Shown: positions 50,530 to 59,247, counted from the stretch's first letter. The stretch is 64,000 bases of DNA from Magnetococcales bacterium (GCA_015231755.1 JADGAZ010000005.1:141322-205321), one strand, 5' to 3'. The notes: generated by a model not told the origin, from the letters alone. Translations and numbers: made by a program.

Positions 50530-50943
50530 ATGACCAATCAGTCCAACAAGTCCGTCCGTCCAAAGGCGACGGCCATTCGGCAGGATCGGGTTGACCAGTT
50601 GATCGTCTCGGCGCGCAAATCCCGGGATGAGCGTATGGCCGGATATCGGGAGCGGTCTTTGTCGATTCATCCGTGGGTGTGCGCCCGGTGTGGTCGGAGT
50701 TTTGTGCGGGAGAATTTGACTGAACTCACGGTGCACCATAAGGACCACAATCACGATAACAATCCAGTTGATGGCAGCAACTGGGAAAATTTGTGTTTGT
50801 ATTGCCACGATAACGAACACTCTCGCTACGAAGAGCAACAGGGATCTCATAACAGCCAAGGTTCTGAAGAGTCATCGGAATCACGGGCCACCCACCACCC
50901 TTTTGCCAACCTGAAGGCACTGCTGGAGCGAAAAAGAGACTGA
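50530..50943 (+). CDS. yajD: YajD-type HNH endonuclease-like protein, 137 aa
   Basis: The HNH/zinc-finger core is at about residues 50-105: a zinc pair WVCARCGRSF, the histidines in LTVHHKDHNHDNNP, the conserved DGSNWENLCLYCHDNEHSRY with the second Cys-x2-Cys ligand pair. The N-terminal region is basic (RQDRVDQLIVSARKSRDERM) and the C-terminal tail is Ser/Glu/His-rich. The start at 50530 has GGGAG about 7 bases upstream; an upstream in-frame ATG at 50497 is less likely. The cellular role of YajD is not well defined. Confidence 0.88.
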   Translation: MTNQSNKSVRPKATAIRQDRVDQLIVSARKSRDERMAGYRERSLSIHPWVCARCGRSFVRENLTELTVHHKDHNHDNNPVDGSNWENLCLYCHDNEHSRYEEQQGSHNSQGSEESSESRATHHPFANLKALLERKRD

Positions 50944-50962
50944 ATCTTATACCTCTTCAGTC
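50938..50962 (+). terminator. Hairpin at the end of the YajD-type gene
   Basis: GACTGAA and TTCAGTC form a perfect 7-bp stem with an 11-base loop that overlaps the stop codon. There is no T tail, so terminator function is uncertain. Confidence 0.35.
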
Positions 50963-51246
50963 CTATAGACAATGGGCAACGCAAAAAGACTGCAAATAAA
51001 ATGCGTTTAGCCTGTTTTTTTGCCCCGAAATCAGTCCGAAGTTTGTTGATGTTTTGGATTTATGTTCAAAATGAATGGGTTGTGTGGTTGTATCTCTAAT
51101 GGAAGGCGTGAAACAACATAAAGAAGTCTTGAGTCCTGGCGATGCATGAGACGGGGACAGGTTATAAAAGCGTTGAAACGCGGGCGACGCCACAGTCGGA
51201 CCGCAGGCGTGCCGGTTCGCTTCGGGGGGTTGGAGCAGAGCCATGC
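50963..51246. other. Intergenic region between convergent genes, nothing recognised
   Basis: The first half is AT-rich and contains a TTTTTTT run near 51017; the second half returns to chromosomal composition. I find no gene, tRNA or repeat. Confidence 0.35.
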
Positions 51247-51783
51247 CTACTCCTCTTCGTCCGTGGGCAGATCGTGGAATCCCACCTGTAGAATGGTACG
51301 GGCCAGCAGTTCGCTCATGCGCCGGGTGTGGGCCTTGCAGAGGGATTTGTCCACCCCTTGTTCTTTCCATCGTTGCAGCAGTTCCTTGCAAGAGTCGGTG
51401 CCGACGGCGTCCATGTAGCGTCGGTAATAGATCTGGGTCAGGGTGTAGGCTTTTTCTTTGGCTTCTTCGTCGCCGGGTTGATCCCGACCCGTCACCAAGC
51501 CGATGGCCATCAATCCGGCGGTCAGCACCCCGCAGGTGTGTTGCAGTTCCGAAAACCCCCCGTTGAACGGTGTCGCCAGACGGGTGATGAGCGCGGGGTC
51601 GAAGCGATGGGGGGCAAAGACTTCGGCAAAGGCCTTGAGCATGGCCTCGGCGCAGGAGAATTGCCCGTCGTTATAGTAGGTTCGGACCCGTTCCCCCACT
51701 TGTTGAATGATGGCGTCATCGGTCAGAGGCACGGTTGGTTGTGCGGTGGAAGCAGTGACTGGGAAACGGGAAGAGCCGGGCAT
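51247..51783 (-). CDS. C_GCAxxG_C_C family putative redox protein, 178 aa
   Basis: The family is named for its cysteine pattern, and the elements are visible: QFSCAEAMLKAF, then ELQHTCGVLTAGLMAIGL carrying the TCG, then TDSCKELLQRW and KSLCKAHTRR. These could bind a metal or an FeS cluster or act as redox thiols; the function is not established. It is entirely helical and soluble. The start at 51783 (MPGSSRF) is the most reasonable; the longer frame overlaps the upstream DUF2249 gene. It follows that gene by about 40 bases on the same strand, so they are likely co-transcribed. Confidence 0.8.
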   Translation of the reverse strand: MPGSSRFPVTASTAQPTVPLTDDAIIQQVGERVRTYYNDGQFSCAEAMLKAFAEVFAPHRFDPALITRLATPFNGGFSELQHTCGVLTAGLMAIGLVTGRDQPGDEEAKEKAYTLTQIYYRRYMDAVGTDSCKELLQRWKEQGVDKSLCKAHTRRMSELLARTILQVGFHDLPTDEEE

Positions 51784-51820
51784 GGTGGCATAAGTGGTGT
51801 CGGACGCAAGGTGAAAGGGT

Positions 51821-52054
51821 CTATGGAGTGGTGGGTCGTTCCGGACGACGGATCGACAAAAGCACCTCTCCATCCGGCAACTCCCGGGTTTCCACGCTTA
51901 CGCCCCGTTCCTGCAATCGGGGATACAGCAGATGGGGCACCCGGCTGTGGTGAACCTGCAAGGTTTCACCGGGATATAAAGTGGCCACGGCCTCCAGAAT
52001 GCGGATCATGGGTTCGGGCGCGGGCAGTGTGCGGACATCCAGATTCTTGCTCAT
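51821..52054 (-). CDS. DUF2249 (TusA-like fold) protein, 77 aa
   Basis: A small two-layer alpha/beta protein beginning LDVRTLPAPEPMIRILEAVA and continuing YPGETLQVHHSRVPHLLYPR, as in DUF2249. The fold resembles TusA, but the catalytic sulfur-relay Cys (CPxP) is replaced by proline (LPAPEPM). It therefore cannot carry persulfide in the same way. DUF2249 genes often lie near nitrogen-oxide and haem genes, and a siroheme-pathway gene is divergently placed 225 bases away. Confidence 0.75.
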   Translation of the reverse strand: MSKNLDVRTLPAPEPMIRILEAVATLYPGETLQVHHSRVPHLLYPRLQERGVSVETRELPDGEVLLSIRRPERPTTP

Positions 52055-52278
52055 CTTGAAAAACAGTCATCAAAGGACGTGTGGTGAAACCGGATCGGGT
52101 GTATCATTACGGGTTATGACAGATTCCCGGTTGCCAAGGGATTCACGATGATCTACATAGAACATCTTGTCAATAAAAAAATGATACGGCGGGTGTGGAT
52201 GAGGCTCGGTTGAGGGAAAAATGGGTGTCGGGGGCGACCGCAAAGGGGTTTTGACAGGCTTGCAAGGAGCGAAGGCTC

Positions 52279-52971
52279 ATGATGGAAGAGACACTGTTGC
52301 CTTTGTTTTTGCGTTTGCAGGATCGTCCCTGCCTGTTGGTGGGGGGCGGGAGTGAGGCGACCCGCAAGGGTTTGGCCCTGCTGTCAGCCGGCGCCCGACT
52401 GACCATTGTTTCCGAACAACTGGAAGAAGGGTTGGCGGAAGCGGTGCGCACAGGGCGGGCTTGCTGGCGCAACGAACCGTTTGTCCCGGCCCATCTGGAC
52501 GGGGTGTGGCTGGCGATCAGCGCCTCCGCCGACAGGGCCCTCAATGCCGCCCTTCATGCCGCGGCCCTGGAGCGGCGGGTGTGGTTGAACGTGGTGGATC
52601 AACCCTGCTTTTGCACCCTGGTCTGGCCGGCGGTGGTGGTCCGTCCGCCGGTTACTCTGGCCATCACCACCTCGGGGGCGGCTCCCGCGCTGGCGGGATA
52701 TCTGCGGCGGCGCATCGAGGCGTGGCTGCCGGAGGGGGTGGGGGCTTTGGCCCGACGGCTTTCCGTGTGGAGACGGGAGGTGCCGGGAGGTCTGGCGGCC
52801 CGTGGACGCTTCTGGCGGGAACTGTTGGATCAGGGGGTGGCCGAACGTTTCTTGCAGGGGGACGAGGCCGGAGCCGAGGAGATGGTGCGACAGGCGTTGG
52901 CGTCACGCGAGGTTTCCGAAGTGTCGGTCGGGGCCGGGAATGCGGGCCGCGAAACAGCGGGAAATGGGTGA
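52279..52971 (+). CDS. Precorrin-2 dehydrogenase / sirohydrochlorin ferrochelatase (Met8/CysG N-domain), 230 aa
   Basis: The NAD-dependent enzyme oxidises precorrin-2 to sirohydrochlorin and may insert iron to give siroheme. CLLVGGGSEATRKGLALLSA is the Rossmann NAD motif. NVVDQPCFCTLVWPAVVVRP contains the catalytic Asp (NVVD) and matches the family FCTFIFPA/V region. ITTSGAAPALAGYLRRRIE and the C-terminal dimerisation region complete it. The SAM methyltransferase domain of CysG is absent, so uroporphyrinogen methylation must be elsewhere. AAGGAG precedes the ATG. The stop is about 35 bases before the HD-GYP gene. Confidence 0.88.
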   Translation: MMEETLLPLFLRLQDRPCLLVGGGSEATRKGLALLSAGARLTIVSEQLEEGLAEAVRTGRACWRNEPFVPAHLDGVWLAISASADRALNAALHAAALERRVWLNVVDQPCFCTLVWPAVVVRPPVTLAITTSGAAPALAGYLRRRIEAWLPEGVGALARRLSVWRREVPGGLAARGRFWRELLDQGVAERFLQGDEAGAEEMVRQALASREVSEVSVGAGNAGRETAGNG

Positions 52972-53006
52972 AGCGTGGCGATTTTTTCGGGTGGTCGGAG
53001 GACACA

Positions 53007-54269
53007 ATGATCAGAAAAATTACGGTGCAACAACTCAAGGCCGGGATGTTTGTGCATGATTTCAACCACGACTGGAAGGATCCCTGTTGTCAGGATCGGG
53101 ATCCGAACGCCTTTCGCGGCCCCCGGATGATCCGTACCGACGAAGAGGTGCAGGCGATCATCGCCCATGGCATCGTCGAGCTTTACATCGACTCCTCCCG
53201 TGGGCGGGACGTGGAAGAGGCTCCCACCGCTTCGGAAGTCCAGGCCATGCTGGAGGCCCAGTTGCGGGATCTGGCGGAAGACGACCTGGAAGAGGGCCCC
53301 CAGGAGGTGCCCATGGAACGGGAGATCCATCAGGCCGCCAAGGTCAAGGCCCATGCCCGCAATCTGGTGGGCTCGATTCTCGAAGACGCCCGGCTGGGCA
53401 AACAGGTGACCTTGTCACCGGTCAAGGACGCGGTGCGGAACATGGCGGATTCCATGTTTCGCAATCCGGACGCCCTGCTTTCCTTGAGCCTCATCAAGCA
53501 GCGGGACGAATACACCTTCATGCATTCGGTGAATGTGGGGGTGATGCTGATGTCGTTCTGTCGCGCCATGGACATGGCCGAGGAGGATATCATCAATGTC
53601 GGCATCGGCGGCATGCTCCACGACATCGGCAAGATGCGCACTCCCGAAGGCATTCTCAACAAGGCGGGCAAACTCACCGACGAGGAGTTTGCCATCATGA
53701 AAAAACATGTCACCTACAGCCGCAAAATCCTCTCCGAAACCCCGGGCATCGCCGAAGTCAGCATGCACGTCGCCGCCCAGCATCATGAGCGTGTGGACGG
53801 CTCGGGCTATCCTTTGGGACTCAAGGGGGATGCGATCAACCGTTTCGGTCAGATGGCGGCCATTGTCGATGTCTATGACGCCATCACCTCGGACCGTTGT
53901 TATCACAAGGGCAATCCGCCCCATATGGCCCTCAAGCGCATGCTGGAATGGAGCAAGTTCCATTTCAGCGCGGATCTGTATCAGAAATTTGTCCAGTGTG
54001 TGGGCATCTATCCCATGGGCACCCTGGTACGGCTGGAAAATGGTTTCCTGGGAGTGGTCAACCGTCCCAATCACGACAGCCTGTTGCACCCGGTGGTCAC
54101 CCTGGTGATCAACGGCAAGACCGGACAGCGGATCCAGCCCAAAGAGGTGGATCTGATGGCCTACAAGAGTGATCAAAAAGCCGGATTCGTCATCAAGGGC
54201 CACGAGGATCACGTCAAGTGGCAGGTGAATCCGGTGGAGTTCCTGCCCAACGCCAAACTGTACGAATGA
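53007..54269 (+). CDS. HD-GYP domain protein, putative c-di-GMP phosphodiesterase with N-terminal DUF3391, 420 aa
   Basis: HD-GYP enzymes hydrolyse cyclic di-GMP to GMP. The N-terminal DUF3391 (about 1-95) starts TVQQLKAGMFVHDFNHDW and includes the usual IAHGIVELYIDSSRG. The HD-GYP domain (about 135-300) has EYTFMHSVNVGVMLMSFCRA, MLHDIGKMRTPEGILNKAGK and HHERVDGSGYPLGLKG, so all metal and GYP motifs are intact. IVDVYDAITSDRCYHKG completes it. GGAGG precedes the ATG at 53007; a longer upstream frame overlaps the siroheme gene. It counteracts cyclases such as the one at 58221-59174. Confidence 0.94.
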   Translation: MIRKITVQQLKAGMFVHDFNHDWKDPCCQDRDPNAFRGPRMIRTDEEVQAIIAHGIVELYIDSSRGRDVEEAPTASEVQAMLEAQLRDLAEDDLEEGPQEVPMEREIHQAAKVKAHARNLVGSILEDARLGKQVTLSPVKDAVRNMADSMFRNPDALLSLSLIKQRDEYTFMHSVNVGVMLMSFCRAMDMAEEDIINVGIGGMLHDIGKMRTPEGILNKAGKLTDEEFAIMKKHVTYSRKILSETPGIAEVSMHVAAQHHERVDGSGYPLGLKGDAINRFGQMAAIVDVYDAITSDRCYHKGNPPHMALKRMLEWSKFHFSADLYQKFVQCVGIYPMGTLVRLENGFLGVVNRPNHDSLLHPVVTLVINGKTGQRIQPKEVDLMAYKSDQKAGFVIKGHEDHVKWQVNPVEFLPNAKLYE

Positions 54270-54282
54270 TTCAACCCGGTGG

Positions 54283-54331
54283 CCCCGTGATCTCCCTCCG
54301 GGCCGGTGGGGCAGGAGGAGAGGTCACGGGG
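54283..54331. terminator. Possible bidirectional hairpin between convergent genes
   Basis: CCCCGTGA (54283-54290) pairs with TCACGGGG (54324-54331), with further partial pairing inside. It lies between the stops of the HD-GYP gene and the FGE-like gene, whose stop codon is part of the right arm. There is no T run. Confidence 0.35.
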
Positions 54332-55967
54332 TCATCACCAGTCTGAATCCCACATGCAGATCCGGATGGGACGGGTCGATGCCGGTACGGTTGGCGGTGC
54401 GGGCGTAGTCGGGCCATACCGCCCAACTGCCCCCCCGGGCGCTGCGGAAAAATCCCTGGGCCGGTCCCTTGGGATCCTGTTTGGGCGAAGCGCTGTAGTA
54501 ACTCGGCGAATACCAGTCCGCCACCCATTCCCAGACGTTGCCGATCATGTCGTGCAGTCCGAAGCCGTTGGGCAGGAACATCCCCACGGGTGAGGTTTCC
54601 GCATAGCCGTCCGTGCAGGGAAAGACATTCCATTTGGGCCAGGCTTGCTTGGCGCTGGCATCCCCCACGTTGGCATGGCGACACCCTTCCGCCGGATCGT
54701 CTCCCCAGGGAAAAACGCTGGAGGATCCATTGCGGGCCGCGTATTCCCACTCCGCTTCCGTGGGCAGGCGAAAATGCACGCCCCCGCGACCGGACATCCA
54801 CTGGGCGAACTGGTTGGCCTGCTCCCAGGTGATGTTGACCACGGGTTGCAGATCGCTGTTCAGATCGTGGCCATCATAGGAGGTGCTGGAGTGCTTGGGG
54901 TCGAAACGGCGGAATTGACCGTTGCTCACTTCGGTGCGACCGATCCAGAAACTTTGTACGCACACTTCGTGGACCGGCTTTTCATCCGGGTCATGGTTCT
55001 CGCTCCCCATCTTGAAACATCCGGCGGGGATTTCGACAAATTCGATCCCGGTGACCGGTTCCGCCCGGGTGCGCAGACCCGAGGTGGTATCGGACTTTGA
55101 CGCGGCCTTCGGGGCGCTCTCCGGCGGTTTCGGCTCGGCGGGTTTGGACTCCGCCGGGGGCAATGGCAGGGGGGGGGGCGGCAACGGCGTGGGCGGCGGT
55201 TGGGGAGTGGGTGGAGGCGGGCTTGCCGGCGCGGGTGGTGGTTGGGGAGTTTCCGGTTTGGGCGTCCCCCCGGCGGCTCTCGGCTCCGCGGGGGTATCTG
55301 CTGCGGGCACGGGTGGGGTGGCGTCCGGCTTGTTGGAATCGCTGGGCTTGGCGTCCGCTTTTTTGGAATCGTTGGTCTTGGAGTCCGTCTTGGAGTCGGT
55401 CTTGGAGTCGGTCTTGGAGTCGGTCTTGGAGTCCGATTTGGAGTCGGTCTTGGAGTCCGTTTTGGCGGAATCGTTGGGTTTGCTTTCCGGTTGCCCGGAC
55501 TTGGATTCGGTTTCCTTGGCGGAGGCGGCTTTGGGTGTGGGTGTGGGCAGCTCTTTTTTCCGGGTTTCTGTTTTTTTGGATTTTTTCGCTCCCGCGGCGG
55601 CGGAACGCTGGTCCAGCAGGGCTTGCACCCGTTTGGCCTTTTGGGCACGCTGGAGCGCCAGATTGGGATTGCCGGTCTGTTTCGCTTCTTTGGAAAGCCG
55701 CTGGAATGAGCTGACGATGGTGTGCAAGCCCTCCCATCCCAGGGGATTGTCGGCGTCCAACGCGAGAATTTTGAGATATTTTTCCAAGGCGTTCATCCCG
55801 TTGGGTTGGGTGAACCGCCGGGCGTGCAGATCCTTTTCCGCCGACGCGGCCAGGGCGCGGATGGTCTGCTGGGTATCGGCGCGGAGTTCTCCGGTCAGCA
55901 GCAGCCATACAGGCAGGGCCAGCATGGCCAGAAGGGGTCGAATGAATCTGGGGGAGGCAGGTTTCAT
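54324..55967 (-). CDS. Secreted FGE-sulfatase-family protein with DSKT-repeat and proline-rich linkers, 547 aa
   Basis: Signal peptide: LLAMLALPVWLLLTGELRAD. A helical N-domain (about 30-130) precedes a Lys/Ser/Thr/Asp linker built on repeated DSKT units (about 165-205), then a Pro-rich linker (about 225-285). The C-terminal FGE/SUMF-like domain (about 305-545) has FVEIPAGCFKMGSENHDPDE, RLPTEAEWEYAARNGSS, GLHDMIGNVWEWVADWY, FFRSARGGSWAVWPDYARTA and HVGFRLVMTP. The cysteine pair used by true formylglycine-generating enzymes after RGGS is absent, so it is probably a non-FGE family member. The start at 55967 is chosen because the signal peptide begins there. Confidence 0.88.
   Translation of the reverse strand: MKPASPRFIRPLLAMLALPVWLLLTGELRADTQQTIRALAASAEKDLHARRFTQPNGMNALEKYLKILALDADNPLGWEGLHTIVSSFQRLSKEAKQTGNPNLALQRAQKAKRVQALLDQRSAAAGAKKSKKTETRKKELPTPTPKAASAKETESKSGQPESKPNDSAKTDSKTDSKSDSKTDSKTDSKTDSKTDSKTNDSKKADAKPSDSNKPDATPPVPAADTPAEPRAAGGTPKPETPQPPPAPASPPPPTPQPPPTPLPPPPLPLPPAESKPAEPKPPESAPKAASKSDTTSGLRTRAEPVTGIEFVEIPAGCFKMGSENHDPDEKPVHEVCVQSFWIGRTEVSNGQFRRFDPKHSSTSYDGHDLNSDLQPVVNITWEQANQFAQWMSGRGGVHFRLPTEAEWEYAARNGSSSVFPWGDDPAEGCRHANVGDASAKQAWPKWNVFPCTDGYAETSPVGMFLPNGFGLHDMIGNVWEWVADWYSPSYYSASPKQDPKGPAQGFFRSARGGSWAVWPDYARTANRTGIDPSHPDLHVGFRLVMTP
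55381..55464. repeat. Seven 12-bp tandem repeats coding for DSKT
   Basis: Units of the form GAGTCsGTCTTG are repeated seven times without interruption, with 0 to 2 base changes each. On the minus strand each encodes Asp-Ser-Lys-Thr. As the unit is a multiple of three, copy-number change would keep the frame. Confidence 0.9.
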
Positions 55968-56090
55968 GGTGTGTCCGAAAAGACAGGGCGTGGAATCGCG
56001 CATCGTGCGAAAAAATTTCAATCGTATAGAATCTCTCAAAATTTTTTTATTTTATGCCTTCATCGGGGATCATGCAAGGAGAACGGAAAC

Positions 56091-58226
56091 ATGAAGGGAT
56101 GGCGCAGAACAATCATGGCCTGGCTGGTGACCCGCCGGATGCGTGTGTTCGGGAGCGACTGGTTGCTCGTCTCTTCCGGGGGATGGGTGGCGGTGGCCAA
56201 TCACGATCACCCCCTGGATTGGGTGTTGGTGGCGCCTTTCTTGCCCGATGACACCCTGGTGGCTCTGCATCCGGCAGAGATGCCCTCGGCCCGTCTGGCC
56301 CGGTGGTGCTCCTGGTTGCGGTTCGCGCCCCATGACCCCCTGGATCCCGCCACCCTCAAGCCTTTGGTCCGTCATTTGAAACAGGGGGGACATCTGTTTG
56401 TGTTTCCTGCCGGCGGCGGGTTTGGGGATGGCGCCGTGGGTCGGGTATTGCCGGGCGTGGCCCATCTTCCGGAACTGGCCGGTGTGCCGGTGATTCCCGT
56501 GTGGCTGCACAACAGCGCTTGGTGGCGCGGGGGGCGGATTCGCCCCCCGCTGGAAATGACGGTTTTTCAGCCCCGGTTCCTCGTGATGGGACCGGGCCGG
56601 GAGCGCCATCGCAGCGCGGAGTTGGCCATGACCGATTTGCTGGAAGAGGCCGGACTCCACGCCCAGGGACAACCCGCCACCCTGTGGGAGGCGGCCCGGC
56701 GCATCGTGGCCCATCAAGGACGCTCCACCCCGATCATTGCCGACTCCTCCGGCGTGGAATTGACCTATGGCCAGTGGCTTGCCCGTGCGGTGATTTTAGG
56801 TCGGGTGGTGGCCCGTCGGACGACTCCGGGAGAGCGGGTCGGGGTGTTGCTGCCGACAACCGCCGGATCCCTGGTGGTGTTCTTCTCTTTGCTGGCCATG
56901 GGGCGGGTGCCGGCCCTGTTGAATTTTACCGCCGGAGCCGCCACGGTCCGTTCCGCCTGTCGCACCGCCCGCATCCGCACCGTGCTGACCGCCCGTCGTT
57001 TTGTGGACAAGGCCAATTTGGCCCCTCTGGTCGAGGCGTTGGCCGCCGAAACCACGGTGGTGATGGTGGAGGATCTGGCCCCGGAAGCCCGGAGTCCCTG
57101 GAATCTTTTGGCTGGATTGTGGGCTTCGTTTGTTCCGGCCCGACTCGCCGTCACGCCGGAGTCGGAGGCGGTGATCCTGTTCACCTCCGGCACCGAAGGG
57201 GAACCCAAGGGGGTGGCCCTTTCCCATGGGGCCCTGCTGGCCAATATACGACAGGTCCAATTGCGGGTGGGCTTGCTTTCCGAACCCGGACGGGATTGCA
57301 TGCTGGACGTGTTGCCCCTGTTTCACGCCTTTGGTCTCACCTTGGCCGCCCTGGCGCCGATTTTTTCCGGTGTGCGGCTTTTTTTGCATCCGTCACCTCT
57401 GGACTATCGGGCCATCGCCGAAATCGCCCAGCGGATTCGTCCTTCCCTGCTGGTGGGGACCGATACCTTTTTGTCCGGATACGGTCGGGTGGCCCATCCC
57501 GTGGATTTTCGTTCCTTGCGGCTGGTGTTCGCCGGAGGGGAACCCCTGCGGGAACGAACCCGCCGCCAGTGGCTGGACAGGTTCGGGGTGGCGATTTTCC
57601 AGGGGTACGGCACCACCGAGTGCGGACCCGCCGTTACCGTGGATACCCCGTTGTTGCATGCCCCGGAGAGCGTGGGGCGTCCCCTGGCCGGGGTGCGTTT
57701 CCATCTGGAACCGGTGCCCGGCATGCACGAGGGATTCCGGCTGCTGGTGAACGGTCCCAATCTGATGCTTGGCTACATTCCGCCGGGGGGGGATGGCCGG
57801 GTGGTTCCGGTTTCCGCACCGGGTCCGGGAGCCGGATGGCATGACGTGGGGGATGTGGTGACCGTGGACGCAGAGGGATTTTGGCGTATCGTCGGTCGTT
57901 TGAAACGATTCGCCAAGATCGGCGGCGAAATGGTCTCCCTGGCCGCCGTCGAGGCCCTGGCGGAAACCGTCTGGCCCGAAAGCCGCCATGCGGCGGTGGC
58001 CCTGCCCGACTCGCGCAAGGGGGAACGGATCCTCCTGGTCACCGAGCAGCACGCCCCGGACCGGGCCGACCTGATGGCCATCGCCCGTCGGGATGGGGTT
58101 TCCGGACTGTTTGTTCCCGCTCACCTGCTGTCCGTGGAGACCTTGCCCATGCTCGGACCCGGCAAGATCGATCATCAGGCGGTGCGTGTTCTGGCGGAAA
58201 CCCTTGGGTCCGGCCCGGAGTCATGA
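56091..58226 (+). CDS. Acyltransferase/AMP-dependent acyl-activating fusion (Aas-like), 711 aa
   Basis: The N-terminal acyltransferase-like domain (about 1-185) has the PlsC H-x4-D box in VANHDHPLDWVLV and the FPAGGGFG segment. From about 200 a class of ANL adenylating enzymes follows: ILFTSGTEGEPKGVALSHGA (P-loop), the pocket motifs FQGYGTTECGP, VNGPNLMLGY and the hinge WRIVGRLKRFAKIGGEMVSL, with catalytic Lys in LPMLGPGKIDHQ. E. coli Aas, a lysophosphatidylethanolamine acyltransferase/acyl-ACP synthetase, has the same two domains. The start at 56091 (MKGWRRT) follows AGGAGAACGG. The LplT flippase domain is absent. The 3' end overlaps the diguanylate cyclase gene by 6 bases, convergent. Confidence 0.87.
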   Translation: MKGWRRTIMAWLVTRRMRVFGSDWLLVSSGGWVAVANHDHPLDWVLVAPFLPDDTLVALHPAEMPSARLARWCSWLRFAPHDPLDPATLKPLVRHLKQGGHLFVFPAGGGFGDGAVGRVLPGVAHLPELAGVPVIPVWLHNSAWWRGGRIRPPLEMTVFQPRFLVMGPGRERHRSAELAMTDLLEEAGLHAQGQPATLWEAARRIVAHQGRSTPIIADSSGVELTYGQWLARAVILGRVVARRTTPGERVGVLLPTTAGSLVVFFSLLAMGRVPALLNFTAGAATVRSACRTARIRTVLTARRFVDKANLAPLVEALAAETTVVMVEDLAPEARSPWNLLAGLWASFVPARLAVTPESEAVILFTSGTEGEPKGVALSHGALLANIRQVQLRVGLLSEPGRDCMLDVLPLFHAFGLTLAALAPIFSGVRLFLHPSPLDYRAIAEIAQRIRPSLLVGTDTFLSGYGRVAHPVDFRSLRLVFAGGEPLRERTRRQWLDRFGVAIFQGYGTTECGPAVTVDTPLLHAPESVGRPLAGVRFHLEPVPGMHEGFRLLVNGPNLMLGYIPPGGDGRVVPVSAPGPGAGWHDVGDVVTVDAEGFWRIVGRLKRFAKIGGEMVSLAAVEALAETVWPESRHAAVALPDSRKGERILLVTEQHAPDRADLMAIARRDGVSGLFVPAHLLSVETLPMLGPGKIDHQAVRVLAETLGSGPES

Positions 58227-59174
58227 GGGTGAGGCCGGGGCGACGAGGCCTTTGTCCACCGGATAGGGGGCGGACTGGATCTGATTGCGGCCTGACTGCT
58301 TGGCCAGATAGAGCAGACGGTCGGCGGCGGTGAGCAGCTCTTCCGGTTCCACCCCCCGGCGGGGGGTGATGGAGGCCACCCCCATGCTCAAGGTGACGAT
58401 TCCGGATATGTCGGAGTCCGGATGGGGAATGGCCAGACCGGCTACGGCCTGCTGGATTTTTTCGGCGGTGTGGATCGCGCCCTGCAACGGGGTTTCCGGC
58501 AGCACGCAGGCGAACTCCTCCCCGCCGTAACGGGCCACCAGATCGGTTTTGCGTTCCAGGGCGTGGGTCAACGCCTCGGCGATTTCACGCAGGCATTGAT
58601 CTCCCGCCTGATGCCCTCTGGAGTCGTTGAATTTCTTGAAATGGTCCACGTCGATCAGCATGGCCGACAATCGGGTTTCATGTCTGAGTCCCCGATGCCA
58701 CTCCTGGCGCAGGAATTCGTCCAGACTGCGCCGGTTGGGAATGCCGGTGAGACCATCGATGGAGGCCAGACGTTTCAGCAGATCGTTTTTGCGCTTGAGA
58801 TCGATGTGGGTCTGAACCCGGGCCTGCAACAGGTGGGGCTTGATCGGTTTGGTGATGTAGTCCACGCCCCCTGCCTCGAACCCGATGGTCTCGAACTGTT
58901 CCTCCCCCATGGCGGTCACGAAGATCACCGGAATGTCCCGGGTGGACGGATGGCTTTTCAGGCGTCGACACACCTCGTAACCATCCATGCCGGGCATGAT
59001 CACATCCAGCAGGATCAGGTCCGGATTTTTTTGTTCCGCCATGGCCAGGGTCTTGCCGGAATCGGTGGTGAACAGCACCCGATGATCCGGTTGCAGCAGC
59101 TTGGCCAGCACTTCGATATTGGTCGGTTCATCGTCTACGACCAGGATGGTGGTGGGTATGGTCTCTCGACTCAT
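58221..59174 (-). CDS. Response regulator-diguanylate cyclase (REC-GGDEF), 317 aa
   Basis: It makes cyclic di-GMP from two GTP when phosphorylated. Receiver (1-125): ILVVDDEPTNIEVLAKLLQP, Asp in LILLDVIMPGMDGYEVCRRL, Lys in VDYITKPIKP. GGDEF domain (about 130-300): SIDGLTGIPNRRSLDEF, MLIDVDHFKKFNDSRGHQAG, the active-site RYGGEEFACVLP, and a complete RxxD inhibitory site (RKTD) five residues before it. It is 74 bases downstream of the large hybrid kinase gene on the same strand, so that kinase is the likely phosphate donor. Confidence 0.95.
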   Translation of the reverse strand: MSRETIPTTILVVDDEPTNIEVLAKLLQPDHRVLFTTDSGKTLAMAEQKNPDLILLDVIMPGMDGYEVCRRLKSHPSTRDIPVIFVTAMGEEQFETIGFEAGGVDYITKPIKPHLLQARVQTHIDLKRKNDLLKRLASIDGLTGIPNRRSLDEFLRQEWHRGLRHETRLSAMLIDVDHFKKFNDSRGHQAGDQCLREIAEALTHALERKTDLVARYGGEEFACVLPETPLQGAIHTAEKIQQAVAGLAIPHPDSDISGIVTLSMGVASITPRRGVEPEELLTAADRLLYLAKQSGRNQIQSAPYPVDKGLVAPASPS

Positions 59175-59247
59175 CCTTGCATGCTCCTTTTGTGGCCGTT
59201 TGGGCCTGTCTTGCGCATTCCGGGCGTGAGTGGTGGTCTCATGGCGT

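Noticed and set aside
49476..50943. A prophage around the S24 repressor and HNH gene
   Set aside because: No integrase, terminase, portal or capsid genes flank the pair; neighbours are moeB and a redox protein gene.
55381..55464. The 12-bp repeats considered as a CRISPR array
   Set aside because: There are no spacers; the units are contiguous and in frame within a coding sequence.
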